A stretch of 12,625 bases of DNA from Candidatus Sigynarchaeota archaeon (GTDB lineage Archaea; Asgardarchaeota; Lokiarchaeia; Sigynarchaeales; Sigynarchaeaceae): assembly GCA_030587525.1 (NCBI GenBank), contig JAUQYW010000359.1:1-12625 (forward strand). Direction: 5' to 3'. Below the pieces are notes generated by a model that searched no databases, was not told the DNA's origin, and saw only the letters and a list, made by a program, of their open reading frames with translations. Both the position numbers and the translations under genes were made by a program. The first letter of the stretch is position 1. Each line of letters begins with the position of its first letter. Positions 1 to 6,285 of the stretch are shown here, piece after piece.

Positions 1-73
1 TGAAGACAGCGATGCCCATGGGTATGGTGCATAACAAGTAAAATAAGCCATCTCGCTCCCATGAGGTCATCAT
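1..73 (-). CDS. Possible 5' end of a membrane protein gene, cut by the window edge
   Basis: On the minus strand an open frame runs off the left edge. From the paired ATGs at 71-73 and 68-70 it reads MMTSWERDGLFYLLCTIPMG followed by IAVF, a short polar start and then a hydrophobic run that could begin a membrane helix. The frame stays open upstream to a TAA, and a TTG at 86-88 with GGGAGGCG directly before it is an alternative start. Only about 24 codons are visible, so neither family nor function can be stated. It could also be a chance open frame. Confidence 0.3.
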   Translation of the reverse strand, partial: MMTSWERDGLFYLLCTIPMGIAVF

Positions 74-502
74 GATCGAAACGATCAACGCCTCCCGCGC
101 CGCGCGTGCTCCACGGTTCTTGCAATGGTTCTCGTGTTCATCCCCGGAACTTCGTTATTTCGTGGCATGATTCGCACGGGGCATGATCTCGCAGCTGTCC
201 CGGCATAACCTACGTGAGGTTTAGCGTGCGCTTTATTAAAGGTTCGCCGGGGTCATGGAGGGCGCCTGATGAAGACGACAATGGGGAGCGATCGTGCAAG
301 ATATCGGCAATCCATGGATTTCCTGAAAAAATATGCGTGTTACTCGAGCAATCCGGTTCCAACGAAGAAGTGGCCGAAACCAAGAAGAGGGACAAGGACA
401 TTGCACCAAGCCATACGAAGGACAAAGACCACCTTTGTCATCGTCGGATAAAGCATAGGTGAATGGGTTCTAGTGTATCCCCATACGCAGCCAGGGCGAG
501 CA
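74..502. other. Gene-poor region upstream of the surface-protein gene
   Basis: No convincing gene is seen here. Contents are copy 1 of an 87-bp repeat (265-351) and a perfect 7-bp hairpin at 421-439 (GACAAAG, five-base loop, CTTTGTC). The hairpin is about 80 bases before the TATA-like box of the next gene and is not followed by a T-run, so it is not an obvious terminator. The short open frames here lack ribosome sites and do not resemble protein sequence. Confidence 0.5.
265..351. repeat. 87-bp direct repeat, copy 1
   Basis: This stretch matches 3204-3290 over its full 87 bases without a gap; I count 74 identical positions. The first 22 bases are identical, and the last 12 (TTACTCGAGCAA) are identical too. 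In copy 2 those last bases are the 3' end of an ArsR-like gene read on the minus strand (codons LLE then TAA). Here the same codons end an open frame that does not resemble that regulator. The element therefore looks like the tail and downstream region of such a gene, left behind or duplicated without the body. Both copies keep an A-run (325-330 here), which is a U-run on the minus strand, as in an archaeal terminator. Confidence 0.75.
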
Positions 503-543
503 TTTAATACCCGGCGATTGTATGACTTCAACTAATAGAGGCG
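503..543 (+). promoter_or_regulatory. TATA-like box and ribosome site of the propeller/TSP3 gene
   Basis: TTTAATAC at 503-510 lies about 40 bases before the ATG at 550, and AGAGGCG at 537-543 has a good spacing of six bases to it. The expected transcript start is near 531, giving a short leader. This is inferred from pattern only. Confidence 0.45.
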
Positions 544-549
544 AACCAG

Positions 550-2613
550 ATGAATTCTAGCTACCGTGCTTCGGGCTTGGTGTTGCTGGCGTGCATGCTT
601 ACCGGTGTGGTGCTGAGCGTGCGAACCACGATAGACAAGGATGACGTGGCACGCTGGCGCATTGTAGCGAGCGCGGGCGAGCCGGCGTGGGTGTCCACGT
701 GGGGCGGGGCAGGTTACGACGAAGCTCTTGCTGTCTGGAGCGACAACGAGTCGGTCTTTGCTTGCGGGCGCTCGAACAGTTACACGAGCGACACCAATCT
801 CCTCCTCATGAAGTGGAACGCGACGACCAGCGAGGTGCTCTGGGCCAAGTTCTACGACGGCGGCGATTTCACGTCCGGTCAAGGTGTGTGGGGTGACGGC
901 ACGTTTGTTTACACGTGCGGGTACACGCAGAATCCCGATTACGATGCGGTCTTGAATAAATGGTACGCGGGGAATGGTTCGCTGGTTTGGACGCAACTTT
1001 GGGGGAGTGGCACCAATAATGATCTCTGGTACTCCATCTGGGGGAAGGGTGGATATCTGTACACTTGTGGGTCAACCGCGGAAGCTACGAACACGACGAA
1101 TCGTGACCTCATTCTTGCAAAGTGGTATATGGGGAATGGCACGATGATCTGGGTTAATTCATCGGGATTTCCAGTCGAGGATGGTGGATATAGTATCTGG
1201 GGGAATGAAGAGTTCATATTCACAAGCGGTTTAAAATACAATAACATCTCGGGCCTTAATGAGGGACTACTCGTCAAGTGGGATCTTAATGGAAGCAAAA
1301 TATGGTATAGAACTTACGCAGATACATCAACCGATACTGAAATCAATACTCTTTGGGTAAATGATACTGATATCTTTACTTTTGGTTATTCAATGTCTTT
1401 ATTTAGGTCCTGGTTGATTCGCTGGAATGTAACATCAGGGGATCAAATTAGAAACATATCTATAATACAAGAGAGTTATGCACATCGAAGGCGTGGGCTT
1501 TTCGGTACTAACGGTGTAATATATTCAATATCAACAAATTATCACGGGTTTAGCTATGATCAATTTACACTATCGAAGTGGAATGCGACGACCCTCGACC
1601 AGATCTGGAACCGCACGTGGGGCGGTGCCCTCGATGATGATTACGCGGCGGGCATCTGGGTCACGAGCACGAGCATCTTCGCTTGCGGGCTCACGTACTG
1701 CCTGGGAGCGACAGCACAAGCAGCGGTGGTGAAATGGAGCATCAACGGGACGCCCGTCACCATGGACAGCGACGATGACGGTATGCCGGACGCGTGGGAA
1801 ACCGCGCACGGGTTCAATGACTTCGATCCTACCGATGCTGATGCATACACGGATGGTGATGGCTTAACCAATCTCCAGGAATACCAGGCCGGCACCGACC
1901 CGCGCGACAGCGACACGGATAACGACGGGCTCGACGATTATGCCGAGGTGGTCACGATCGGCTCCAACGCGACGAACCCGGACACCGATGGCGATGGCCT
2001 GCCCGACGGCTGGGAGGCGCAGCAGAACACGAACATCCTCGTGAACGATGCGGCCCTCGACTACGACAGCGATGGGCTCAACAACTCGGCGGAATACCAG
2101 CACAACACGACAGCCCGCGACGCCGACAGCGACCACGACGGCATACCCGATGGCTGGGAAGTCGCCGAGGGCTTCGTTCCGACCTTTTCGAGCGACGCGG
2201 CGCTGGATGCTGATGGCGACGGCCTGAGCAACGTGGAGGAGTACCGGCACCACGGCAACCCTCATGTCGCCGATACCGACGGCGACGGCATGCCAGACGC
2301 GTGGGAAGCGGCGCAAGGCCTGGACCTCGCCGTGAACGACACGGCCCTCGATCCCGACGCCGATGACCTCGCGAACCAGGAGGAATACCAGCACGGCACG
2401 AACGCGACGAATCCCGACACGGATGGCGACGGGTACACGGACGGGGCGGAAGTCGCTGCCGGCACCGACCCCCTCGATCCCGGGGATCACCCCGTCGATT
2501 ACCGGGGCATCATCATCGGCGTCATCATCGGCGCTGCAGCGGCGGGTGGCTTGATCATCGCAACTCTGCTCATTAAGCAATCGAAACGAGCCAAGCAACA
2601 GCGGAACCCGTAA
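550..2613 (+). CDS. Membrane-anchored surface protein: seven-blade beta-propeller plus TSP3-type calcium repeats
   Basis: This is a 687-residue exported protein. Residues 8-25 form a hydrophobic signal segment. Residues about 46-403 hold seven units of 47-52 residues, each with the pattern W..(T/L)WGG, a central (I/V)W, then (I/V)(F/Y)(A/T)CG and a closing KW; seven such units suggest a closed seven-blade propeller (SBBP-like). Residues about 404-650 carry many acidic loops such as DTDGDGLPDGWE and DADGDGLSNVEEY, which are TSP3/EF-hand-like calcium-binding repeats. A membrane helix (IIIGVIIGAAAAGGLIIATL, about 653-675) and a basic tail (KQSKRAKQQ) anchor it with a small cytosolic end. Many N-x-S/T sites would allow glycosylation. 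It probably acts in adhesion or as a stalked binding protein on the cell surface; the ligand is unknown. Blades 4-6 are encoded by DNA much richer in AT than the rest. Confidence 0.9.
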   Translation: MNSSYRASGLVLLACMLTGVVLSVRTTIDKDDVARWRIVASAGEPAWVSTWGGAGYDEALAVWSDNESVFACGRSNSYTSDTNLLLMKWNATTSEVLWAKFYDGGDFTSGQGVWGDGTFVYTCGYTQNPDYDAVLNKWYAGNGSLVWTQLWGSGTNNDLWYSIWGKGGYLYTCGSTAEATNTTNRDLILAKWYMGNGTMIWVNSSGFPVEDGGYSIWGNEEFIFTSGLKYNNISGLNEGLLVKWDLNGSKIWYRTYADTSTDTEINTLWVNDTDIFTFGYSMSLFRSWLIRWNVTSGDQIRNISIIQESYAHRRRGLFGTNGVIYSISTNYHGFSYDQFTLSKWNATTLDQIWNRTWGGALDDDYAAGIWVTSTSIFACGLTYCLGATAQAAVVKWSINGTPVTMDSDDDGMPDAWETAHGFNDFDPTDADAYTDGDGLTNLQEYQAGTDPRDSDTDNDGLDDYAEVVTIGSNATNPDTDGDGLPDGWEAQQNTNILVNDAALDYDSDGLNNSAEYQHNTTARDADSDHDGIPDGWEVAEGFVPTFSSDAALDADGDGLSNVEEYRHHGNPHVADTDGDGMPDAWEAAQGLDLAVNDTALDPDADDLANQEEYQHGTNATNPDTDGDGYTDGAEVAAGTDPLDPGDHPVDYRGIIIGVIIGAAAAGGLIIATLLIKQSKRAKQQRNP

Positions 2614-2621
2614 GGGAGGCA

Positions 2622-2640
2622 AGAAGGCTTCTACTTTTTC
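2622..2640 (+). terminator. Likely terminator of the propeller/TSP3 gene
   Basis: Nine bases after the stop codon, a short inverted repeat (AGAAG, one base, CTTCT) is followed by CTTTTTC. A U-rich tract is the usual archaeal termination signal; the stem is too tight to matter by itself. Confidence 0.45.
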
Positions 2641-2919
2641 ATCCAAGACCGCGCTGATCCATGCTTCCACTTTCTCATGCTATACGGAACGCGGGAATCT
2701 GTGCAATTTTTGCATTCCCAATATATCCATTCGTGCCGCTGGATGCGCTTGATGGTAGGTGTGCCGAGATCTTGCCGGTCGACGAATTGATGCACGGCAG
2801 ATCAACGTCGAACATCCACGCTTGCCGCATGCCCTGGGCTTGGAATTCCTTGAGTTCAAGGTGAAAGCATATGCTTACTTATGCTCGTTATGTTCCGTTA
2901 TTAGTATGTTATCATGCCA

Positions 2920-3010
2920 TGCATCTCGAGGGATCGAACCTCGTGAAAACCGCGCGCATTGGCGCGGATCGTCGACTTTACAAGAGCTAGCGATCCCGGG
3001 ATCGAAATAT
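2920..3010 (-). ncRNA. Candidate small structured RNA (minus strand)
   Basis: A TATA-like box on the minus strand (TATATA, 3034-3039) would start a transcript near 3010. That transcript would fold into three successive hairpins: CGATC-CCGG-GATCG (2991-3004), CCGCGC with a six-base loop and GCGCGG (2950-2967), and CGAGG-TTCGATC-CCTCG (2927-2943). The last has the exact geometry and loop sequence of a tRNA T-arm. No matching acceptor stem, D-arm or anticodon arm is found, so it is not an intact tRNA. It could be a decayed tRNA, a novel small RNA, or chance. Confidence 0.3.
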
Positions 3011-3033
3011 CATCTTGAATTCCCTTTGTACTC

Positions 3034-3041
3034 TATATAAT
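3034..3041 (-). promoter_or_regulatory. TATA-like box, usable on either strand
   Basis: CTATATAATA at 3033-3042 reads as a TATA box both ways. On the minus strand it is well placed for the hairpin-rich stretch at 2920-3010. On the plus strand no gene follows at a suitable distance. Confidence 0.35.
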
Positions 3042-3203
3042 ATTCATTTCGAGGCAAAGGGTATGGCAAGCTTGAAACGGCACGAGCATCATTGCCGGAT
3101 CAACGACGCGAAACGGCATCGCATATCTTGCTCGCGATCCTTTTAATAGAACCGAAAAAATCGGTATCGGGGCGATCCCCGGGATCAAGAATGAGATTAT
3201 ACA

Positions 3204-3290
3204 CCTGATGAAGACGACAATGGGGTGTGATCGTGCAAAGTATCGGCAATCCACGGGGTTCAAGAAAAATTGTTCGTTTTACTCGAGCAA
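3204..3290. repeat. 87-bp direct repeat, copy 2 (overlaps the end of the ArsR-like gene)
   Basis: This is the partner of 265-351, gap-free with 13 differences in 87 bases. Bases 3279-3290 are the last codons and stop of the ArsR-like gene; the rest is its 3' flank. The flank contains AAAAA at 3265-3269, which reads as a U-run ten bases after the stop on the minus strand and is probably that gene's terminator. The best conserved part is the end far from the gene (3204-3225), which would be unexpected if only a terminator mattered. Confidence 0.75.
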
Positions 3291-3620
3291 AAGCTCGACC
3301 GCGGTGAAATCGACTTGGCAAATCTTGCGGACGCCGTGGCCACCGGGCTTGTACTCGATCTTGATGAGCCCGACCTTTTCCAGGCGCTTGCATTGCGCAG
3401 ATATGTTTGCTTCCGTCTGGTTCAGCACGCTTGCAAGAGATGAGATGTCAAGTCCACGCTCCGGCGTGTTCCGCTTGGAGCGCAAGAGCTTGACAATTTT
3501 CAGGCGAGTATCCGATGCCAATGCCTTCAACACTTCAAGCTGTTCCCCACTTTCCCTCAATTTCATAGGGCCTTCAAGAGGTTCGGTCTCCGGATAAGGT
3601 TCATATTGTTGGAGTTCCAT
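3279..3620 (-). CDS. ArsR-like winged-helix transcription regulator
   Basis: This is a 113-residue protein. The core LEVLKALASDTRLKIVKLLR is the typical first helices of ArsR-family winged helices. It is followed by LASVLNQTEANISAQCKRLE (turn and recognition helix) and GLIKIEYKPGGHGVRKICQV (wing). There is no CxC metal pair in the recognition helix, so the classical ArsR metal sensor site is not evident and the signal is unknown. I chose the ATG at 3620 over a TTG five codons earlier because it is a standard start and the TATA-like box then sits at leaderless distance. The gene stands alone, facing away from the TPR/zinc-finger cluster, with no obvious target operon beside it. Its last 12 bases lie in the duplicated 87-bp element. 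Confidence 0.8.
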   Translation of the reverse strand: MELQQYEPYPETEPLEGPMKLRESGEQLEVLKALASDTRLKIVKLLRSKRNTPERGLDISSLASVLNQTEANISAQCKRLEKVGLIKIEYKPGGHGVRKICQVDFTAVELLLE

Positions 3621-3635
3621 ACTTGAATCCCACAA

Positions 3636-3697
3636 TTTTTATTCTTTTTCCGGCGGCGGTTTTGAATTTCCCGGCGAATACCATGAAAATTATAGGC
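3636..3697 (-). promoter_or_regulatory. Candidate promoters of the ArsR-like gene
   Basis: Read on the minus strand, GAATAAAAATT (3636-3646) is about 20-25 bases before the ATG at 3620 and would give a leaderless message. CCTATAATTTTC (about 3686-3697) is a second TATA-like box that would give a leader of about 45 bases. I cannot tell which is used. Confidence 0.35.
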
Positions 3698-3850
3698 CCC
3701 GTCGCTTGTAATATCTAAGGAAAAATGCTCATATAAAGATATTTTTTGTAACAAATCACTAGTCACGCGACAAACTTCTCACAATAGTTTTAGTAGCAAG
3801 AAATTCCAAATTCTTCGAAACATAACAAAAAAATTGCGGATCTAGATTTT

Positions 3851-3949
3851 TTACAAATGGACTAGATAGTTTGGCTAGCAAACAAATGTTCAACGCTATC
3901 CTACATTTGTTTTTCCCAGGTATCTCGAATCAATATGGAAAACAAATGT
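3851..3949. repeat. Three AAACAAATGT boxes in AT-rich DNA
   Basis: The 10-mer AAACAAATGT occurs at 3880-3889 and 3940-3949 in direct orientation and at 3903-3912 inverted (ACATTTGTTT), with a partial match (TTACAAATGG) at 3851-3860. The first and inverted copies form a perfect 10-bp inverted repeat with a 13-base spacer. They could be binding sites, or leftovers of the repetitive, decayed sequence around them. Confidence 0.45.
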
Positions 3950-3963
3950 TTTCTATTTTTTTT

Positions 3964-4066
3964 CAAGTTTGCTCAACATGTTCAATCTATTGCTTTAGCA
4001 ACTTGATATCTATAGTTTCGGACGACAATCTTGTTCAAGCTGTTCAATCTCTTGTTTTAACATCTT
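3964..4066 (-). pseudogene. Decayed coiled-coil repeat fragment
   Basis: Two imperfect direct repeats of about 41 bases (4026-4066 and 3964-4004, offset 62) share roughly 32 of 41 positions. On the minus strand the first reads LKMLKQEIEQLEQD, a heptad-like coiled coil. The second reads IKLLKQ, stop, IEHVEQT, stop in another frame, with GAG changed to TAG at the matching codon. No start or complete gene remains. It appears to be the remnant of a repetitive coiled-coil coding sequence; the source family is unknown. Confidence 0.4.
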
Positions 4067-4143
4067 CAAGTTCTTAGAAGATATATCAGGATTCAGGATG
4101 ATCAGTAAATATCACTCGCTAATCATCAAGGTTCATAATGAGT

Positions 4144-4230
4144 TCAAGAACCGGGAAGCCCTTTTTGCGGCGAGTCGAATGGTGCACCGCATAGCACGCA
4201 TCGCGGGCTCCTTTGTGTCTACACGCGTTG
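4144..4230 (-). pseudogene. Tail of a third copy of the membrane zinc-finger gene
   Basis: On the minus strand this stretch reads PRCVLCGAPFDSPQKGLPGS and stop. It matches the ends of the two intact paralogues (NPRCVLCGAPIELAQKELPGS at 5462 and NPRCVLCGAPFEL at 6286). Just before it, where the 6286 gene has ATG CAG TCA CAA, this copy has GTG TAG ACA CAA, so a glutamine codon became a stop (4219-4221). The first part resembles the 6286 gene and the last part the 5462 gene. The body of the gene is missing: the TPR gene ends at 4236, directly against the fragment. Confidence 0.85.
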
Positions 4231-4235
4231 TACGT

Positions 4236-5357
4236 TCATGAACCAAACATTTTTGATGAAATCTCCTCAATAGACGGCAAGTCATCATTGAGCAGTTCGT
4301 GCATCTTTGCCAAATCTATTTTTTGGCCAAGGAAATTAACTTCATATTTGTTATGGTGAACCATCTTCTCGCATTTTCTTGCATTATCAAGAGCATCCCT
4401 TGCAGCTCCAAAATCCCCGAATGCTCTAAAGGCTATTACAAGTGCTCTCCACACGCTGCTGTCTTCAGGATTGAGTTCAATTGCCTTCTTGAAGCACACC
4501 ATCGCTTGGTCAAGCTCCTTCTCGTTCAACAAGAATCGCCCGATATTTACCCACGGATTGACGTTAAAAATGGTCTGGGGGGTTGCTTTTGAAAAGCAAT
4601 TATCACGCATGGCGGGATCGCTATCTTGTTCGTAGAAGACGAGTCCGAGGCCAATATTTGCTTCTGGATCGAACGGCGCGATTTTAATCGCGTTACAGAA
4701 GCTTTCGATCGCCTCGCCATACATCTTCTGGGCGTATTGAATCAACCCGAGATATTTCCACGCTTTTACGTGTTCTGGCGATAGTTTCGTGCAAGCGCGA
4801 AACGCGCGGACTGCTTTCTCGGTATGGCCTGCTTTGTAAGCGGCAACGCCATTCTTGTATAGCTTTGCTGGATCATCGATCTTTATTCCATCAGAAACAC
4901 GTTGACCGGTAATCGCGATCGCGCCTCGGAGCTTGGCTTCGAGCTCGTCGAGCTGTTCAAACGTGGTCTTCTGACTTTGCGCGGCAAATCGACCATATTC
5001 GTTAACGTATTGCCTGAAATCATCCGCCGCTCCGGTACCCTTTCTTTCGTATTCCGCCCTCGTTTTTGCCACTTCTTCCGTGAAAGTAACGAAATCCTCA
5101 AGCAGTTCCTCGTGATCAAAGGCACGGAGCGCATCACGTGTTTGCTGGTCGCGAGCCATGATGTAATGTTCGACGAGGGATTCTAACTTGCCGGGATCGT
5201 CACCCTTGAAACAAAATCTGGATATGATGGATTTCACGACTGGTTTGATGAACGAAAACGCTTTCTCCCCGTGCACGATCATCGCCGCAGCAACCAGCGG
5301 CCCGTACGTCACGAAATACATCATGATCCGTTCTCGTGGAGTACCACCACGTTGCAT
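4236..5357 (-). CDS. TPR-repeat protein with N-terminal hydrophobic and helical region
   Basis: This is a 373-residue protein. Residues 11-50 are a mildly hydrophobic stretch (MMYFVTYGPLVAAAMIVHGE onward) that could bind a membrane. Residues 55-150 are long charged helices, probably partly coiled coil. Residues about 163-332 hold four to five tetratricopeptide repeats, for example AAYKAGHTEKAVRAFRACTK and CFKKAIELNPEDSSVWRALV. The family role is protein-protein scaffolding; no catalytic motif is seen. The ATG at 5357 has GGTGA six bases upstream. It lies downstream of two membrane zinc-finger paralogues on the same strand, 104 bases after the second. It has its own TATA-like box, so it may be transcribed alone as well as with them. 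Placed between one intact and one dead copy of the zinc-finger gene, it may be a functional partner of that family. Confidence 0.85.
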   Translation of the reverse strand: MQRGGTPRERIMMYFVTYGPLVAAAMIVHGEKAFSFIKPVVKSIISRFCFKGDDPGKLESLVEHYIMARDQQTRDALRAFDHEELLEDFVTFTEEVAKTRAEYERKGTGAADDFRQYVNEYGRFAAQSQKTTFEQLDELEAKLRGAIAITGQRVSDGIKIDDPAKLYKNGVAAYKAGHTEKAVRAFRACTKLSPEHVKAWKYLGLIQYAQKMYGEAIESFCNAIKIAPFDPEANIGLGLVFYEQDSDPAMRDNCFSKATPQTIFNVNPWVNIGRFLLNEKELDQAMVCFKKAIELNPEDSSVWRALVIAFRAFGDFGAARDALDNARKCEKMVHHNKYEVNFLGQKIDLAKMHELLNDDLPSIEEISSKMFGS

Positions 5358-5363
5358 TGTCCG

Positions 5364-5412
5364 TCACCTTCTCTTTCCAACGCATTTGAAAAACCGATGG
5401 ACCGGATATACT
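5364..5412 (-). promoter_or_regulatory. TATA-like box and ribosome site of the TPR gene
   Basis: On the minus strand, AGTATATC (5405-5412) is about 50 bases before the ATG, and GGTGA (5364-5368) is six bases before it. Confidence 0.45.
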
Positions 5413-5461
5413 AGGCGCGAAGTATGTAATTAACATGTCGCCGCGTGGCAGTGCCATAGCT

Positions 5462-6265
5462 TCAAGAACCAGGTAGCTCTTTTTGCGCCAGCTCGATTGG
5501 CGCACCGCACAGCACGCATCGAGGGTTCCCTTCTGCTTGCATGCGCGCCGCGCACTCGCTGCAATACTTTCGCTCGCAATTCGGGCACGTATATGTGAAC
5601 CCCGATGCATTTTTCCTGTCCATGATGCACTCGTTGTCTTTATACAGCAGCGTGGAAAACAAGACGCTTTCGATCGCCGAGAATCTTGTGGCGATCGTGA
5701 AACACCGGTTACCCGTTGCGGTCCCCCCATGTTCCGAGACATCTCGTATCTCGATAGAAAATGGCACCTTCCCGTCGATGAAATCATCCACGTCCTTGGC
5801 AAGCATGGCGAGCTGGTGGACCCTGTTGGTGCTCACGAGCCGATAGGAACCGATGTATACGACAGAATTGGCGACCTTGCCGCTATCGATGATGATGCAA
5901 AATTGGATTTGATGGAGATCATGTAGCTTCTCTCGAAATCGTTTCGTGAATTGCCCGAACAAGAGCCGGAATTCCATGATCGTGAGGGTCTGTTCTTTCT
6001 CGTCGATGCGAACCCGCTTCGCCACGGGAAAAACTAAACTCCACGCAAAGAAGGGAATCCCGAACATGAAACCGGTGGCCATTCCTATGAAATTGGTGAG
6101 ACCTGGATCCTGCATTGCCAGCAATAAAAACACGATGCCGAGGGCCATGCAAGGATAGCTAAATAACACGAGAAATTTCATGAAATTCAGTTGCTTGAAC
6201 GAGAGTTCGAGCACGCCGGGGTCACGGTTCACGATCCGGTGCTCTCGATTGTCCGGGATTTCCAT
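5462..6265 (-). CDS. Two-helix membrane protein with C-terminal triple-CxxC module (paralogue A)
   Basis: This is a 267-residue protein of no family I recognise. After a short polar start (MEIPDNREHRIV), two membrane helices lie at about 29-51 and 57-80. Directly after them, KRVRIDEKEQTLTIMEFRLL begins a beta-rich region like the PH-type domains that follow helix pairs in bacterial membrane proteins (an inference). The C-terminus has three CxxC pairs: C227/C230, C235/C238 and C250/C253, spaced CxxC-x4-CxxC-x11-CxxC. These probably bind zinc, although six cysteines leave one site half filled. The helix pair would place both ends on the same side, probably the cytosol. Its start is 20 bases after the stop of paralogue B, so the two are probably one operon; no clear ribosome site is seen. 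Confidence 0.85.
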   Translation of the reverse strand: MEIPDNREHRIVNRDPGVLELSFKQLNFMKFLVLFSYPCMALGIVFLLLAMQDPGLTNFIGMATGFMFGIPFFAWSLVFPVAKRVRIDEKEQTLTIMEFRLLFGQFTKRFREKLHDLHQIQFCIIIDSGKVANSVVYIGSYRLVSTNRVHQLAMLAKDVDDFIDGKVPFSIEIRDVSEHGGTATGNRCFTIATRFSAIESVLFSTLLYKDNECIMDRKNASGFTYTCPNCERKYCSECAARMQAEGNPRCVLCGAPIELAQKELPGS

Positions 6266-6285
6266 GGCTTATCATGCTTCAGAAT

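Larger units (their letters stand above)
2641..3203. other. Gene-poor region with dense inverted repeats
   Basis: No convincing protein gene is seen. Open frames on both strands exist over about 2740-2870, where the minus strand reads for example AWMFDVDLPCINSSTGKI. None has a start with a ribosome site, so decayed coding DNA is possible but unproven. The right half is rich in inverted repeats: hairpins at 2927-2943 and 2950-2967, a perfect 14-bp palindrome at 2991-3004, ACCGA/TCGGT at 3151-3165, and a near copy of the palindrome (GATCCCCGGGATC) at 3174-3186. Confidence 0.45.

Noticed and set aside
1864..2670. Long minus-strand open frame (268 codons) opposite the TSP3 repeats
   Set aside because: It is a mirror of the GC-rich repetitive D/G codons on the plus strand; the protein is V/R-rich and repetitive, without a ribosome site.
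2920..3005. tRNA gene on the minus strand (T-arm CGAGG-TTCGATC-CCTCG, a TAGCTC string and a TTGTAAA string)
   Set aside because: No acceptor stem complements AGATGCA after the T-arm, the TAGCTC has no pairing D-arm partner, and the strand around TTGTAAA does not form an anticodon stem.
2759..3040. Plus-strand open frame reading RIDARQINVEHPRLPHALGL
   Set aside because: It passes through the hairpin-rich region, has no ribosome site or promoter at proper distance, and has unlikely composition in its second half.
5200..5802. Minus-strand open frame overlapping the TPR start and the end of zinc-finger paralogue A
   Set aside because: It is out of frame with two well-supported genes and contains no family-like sequence.
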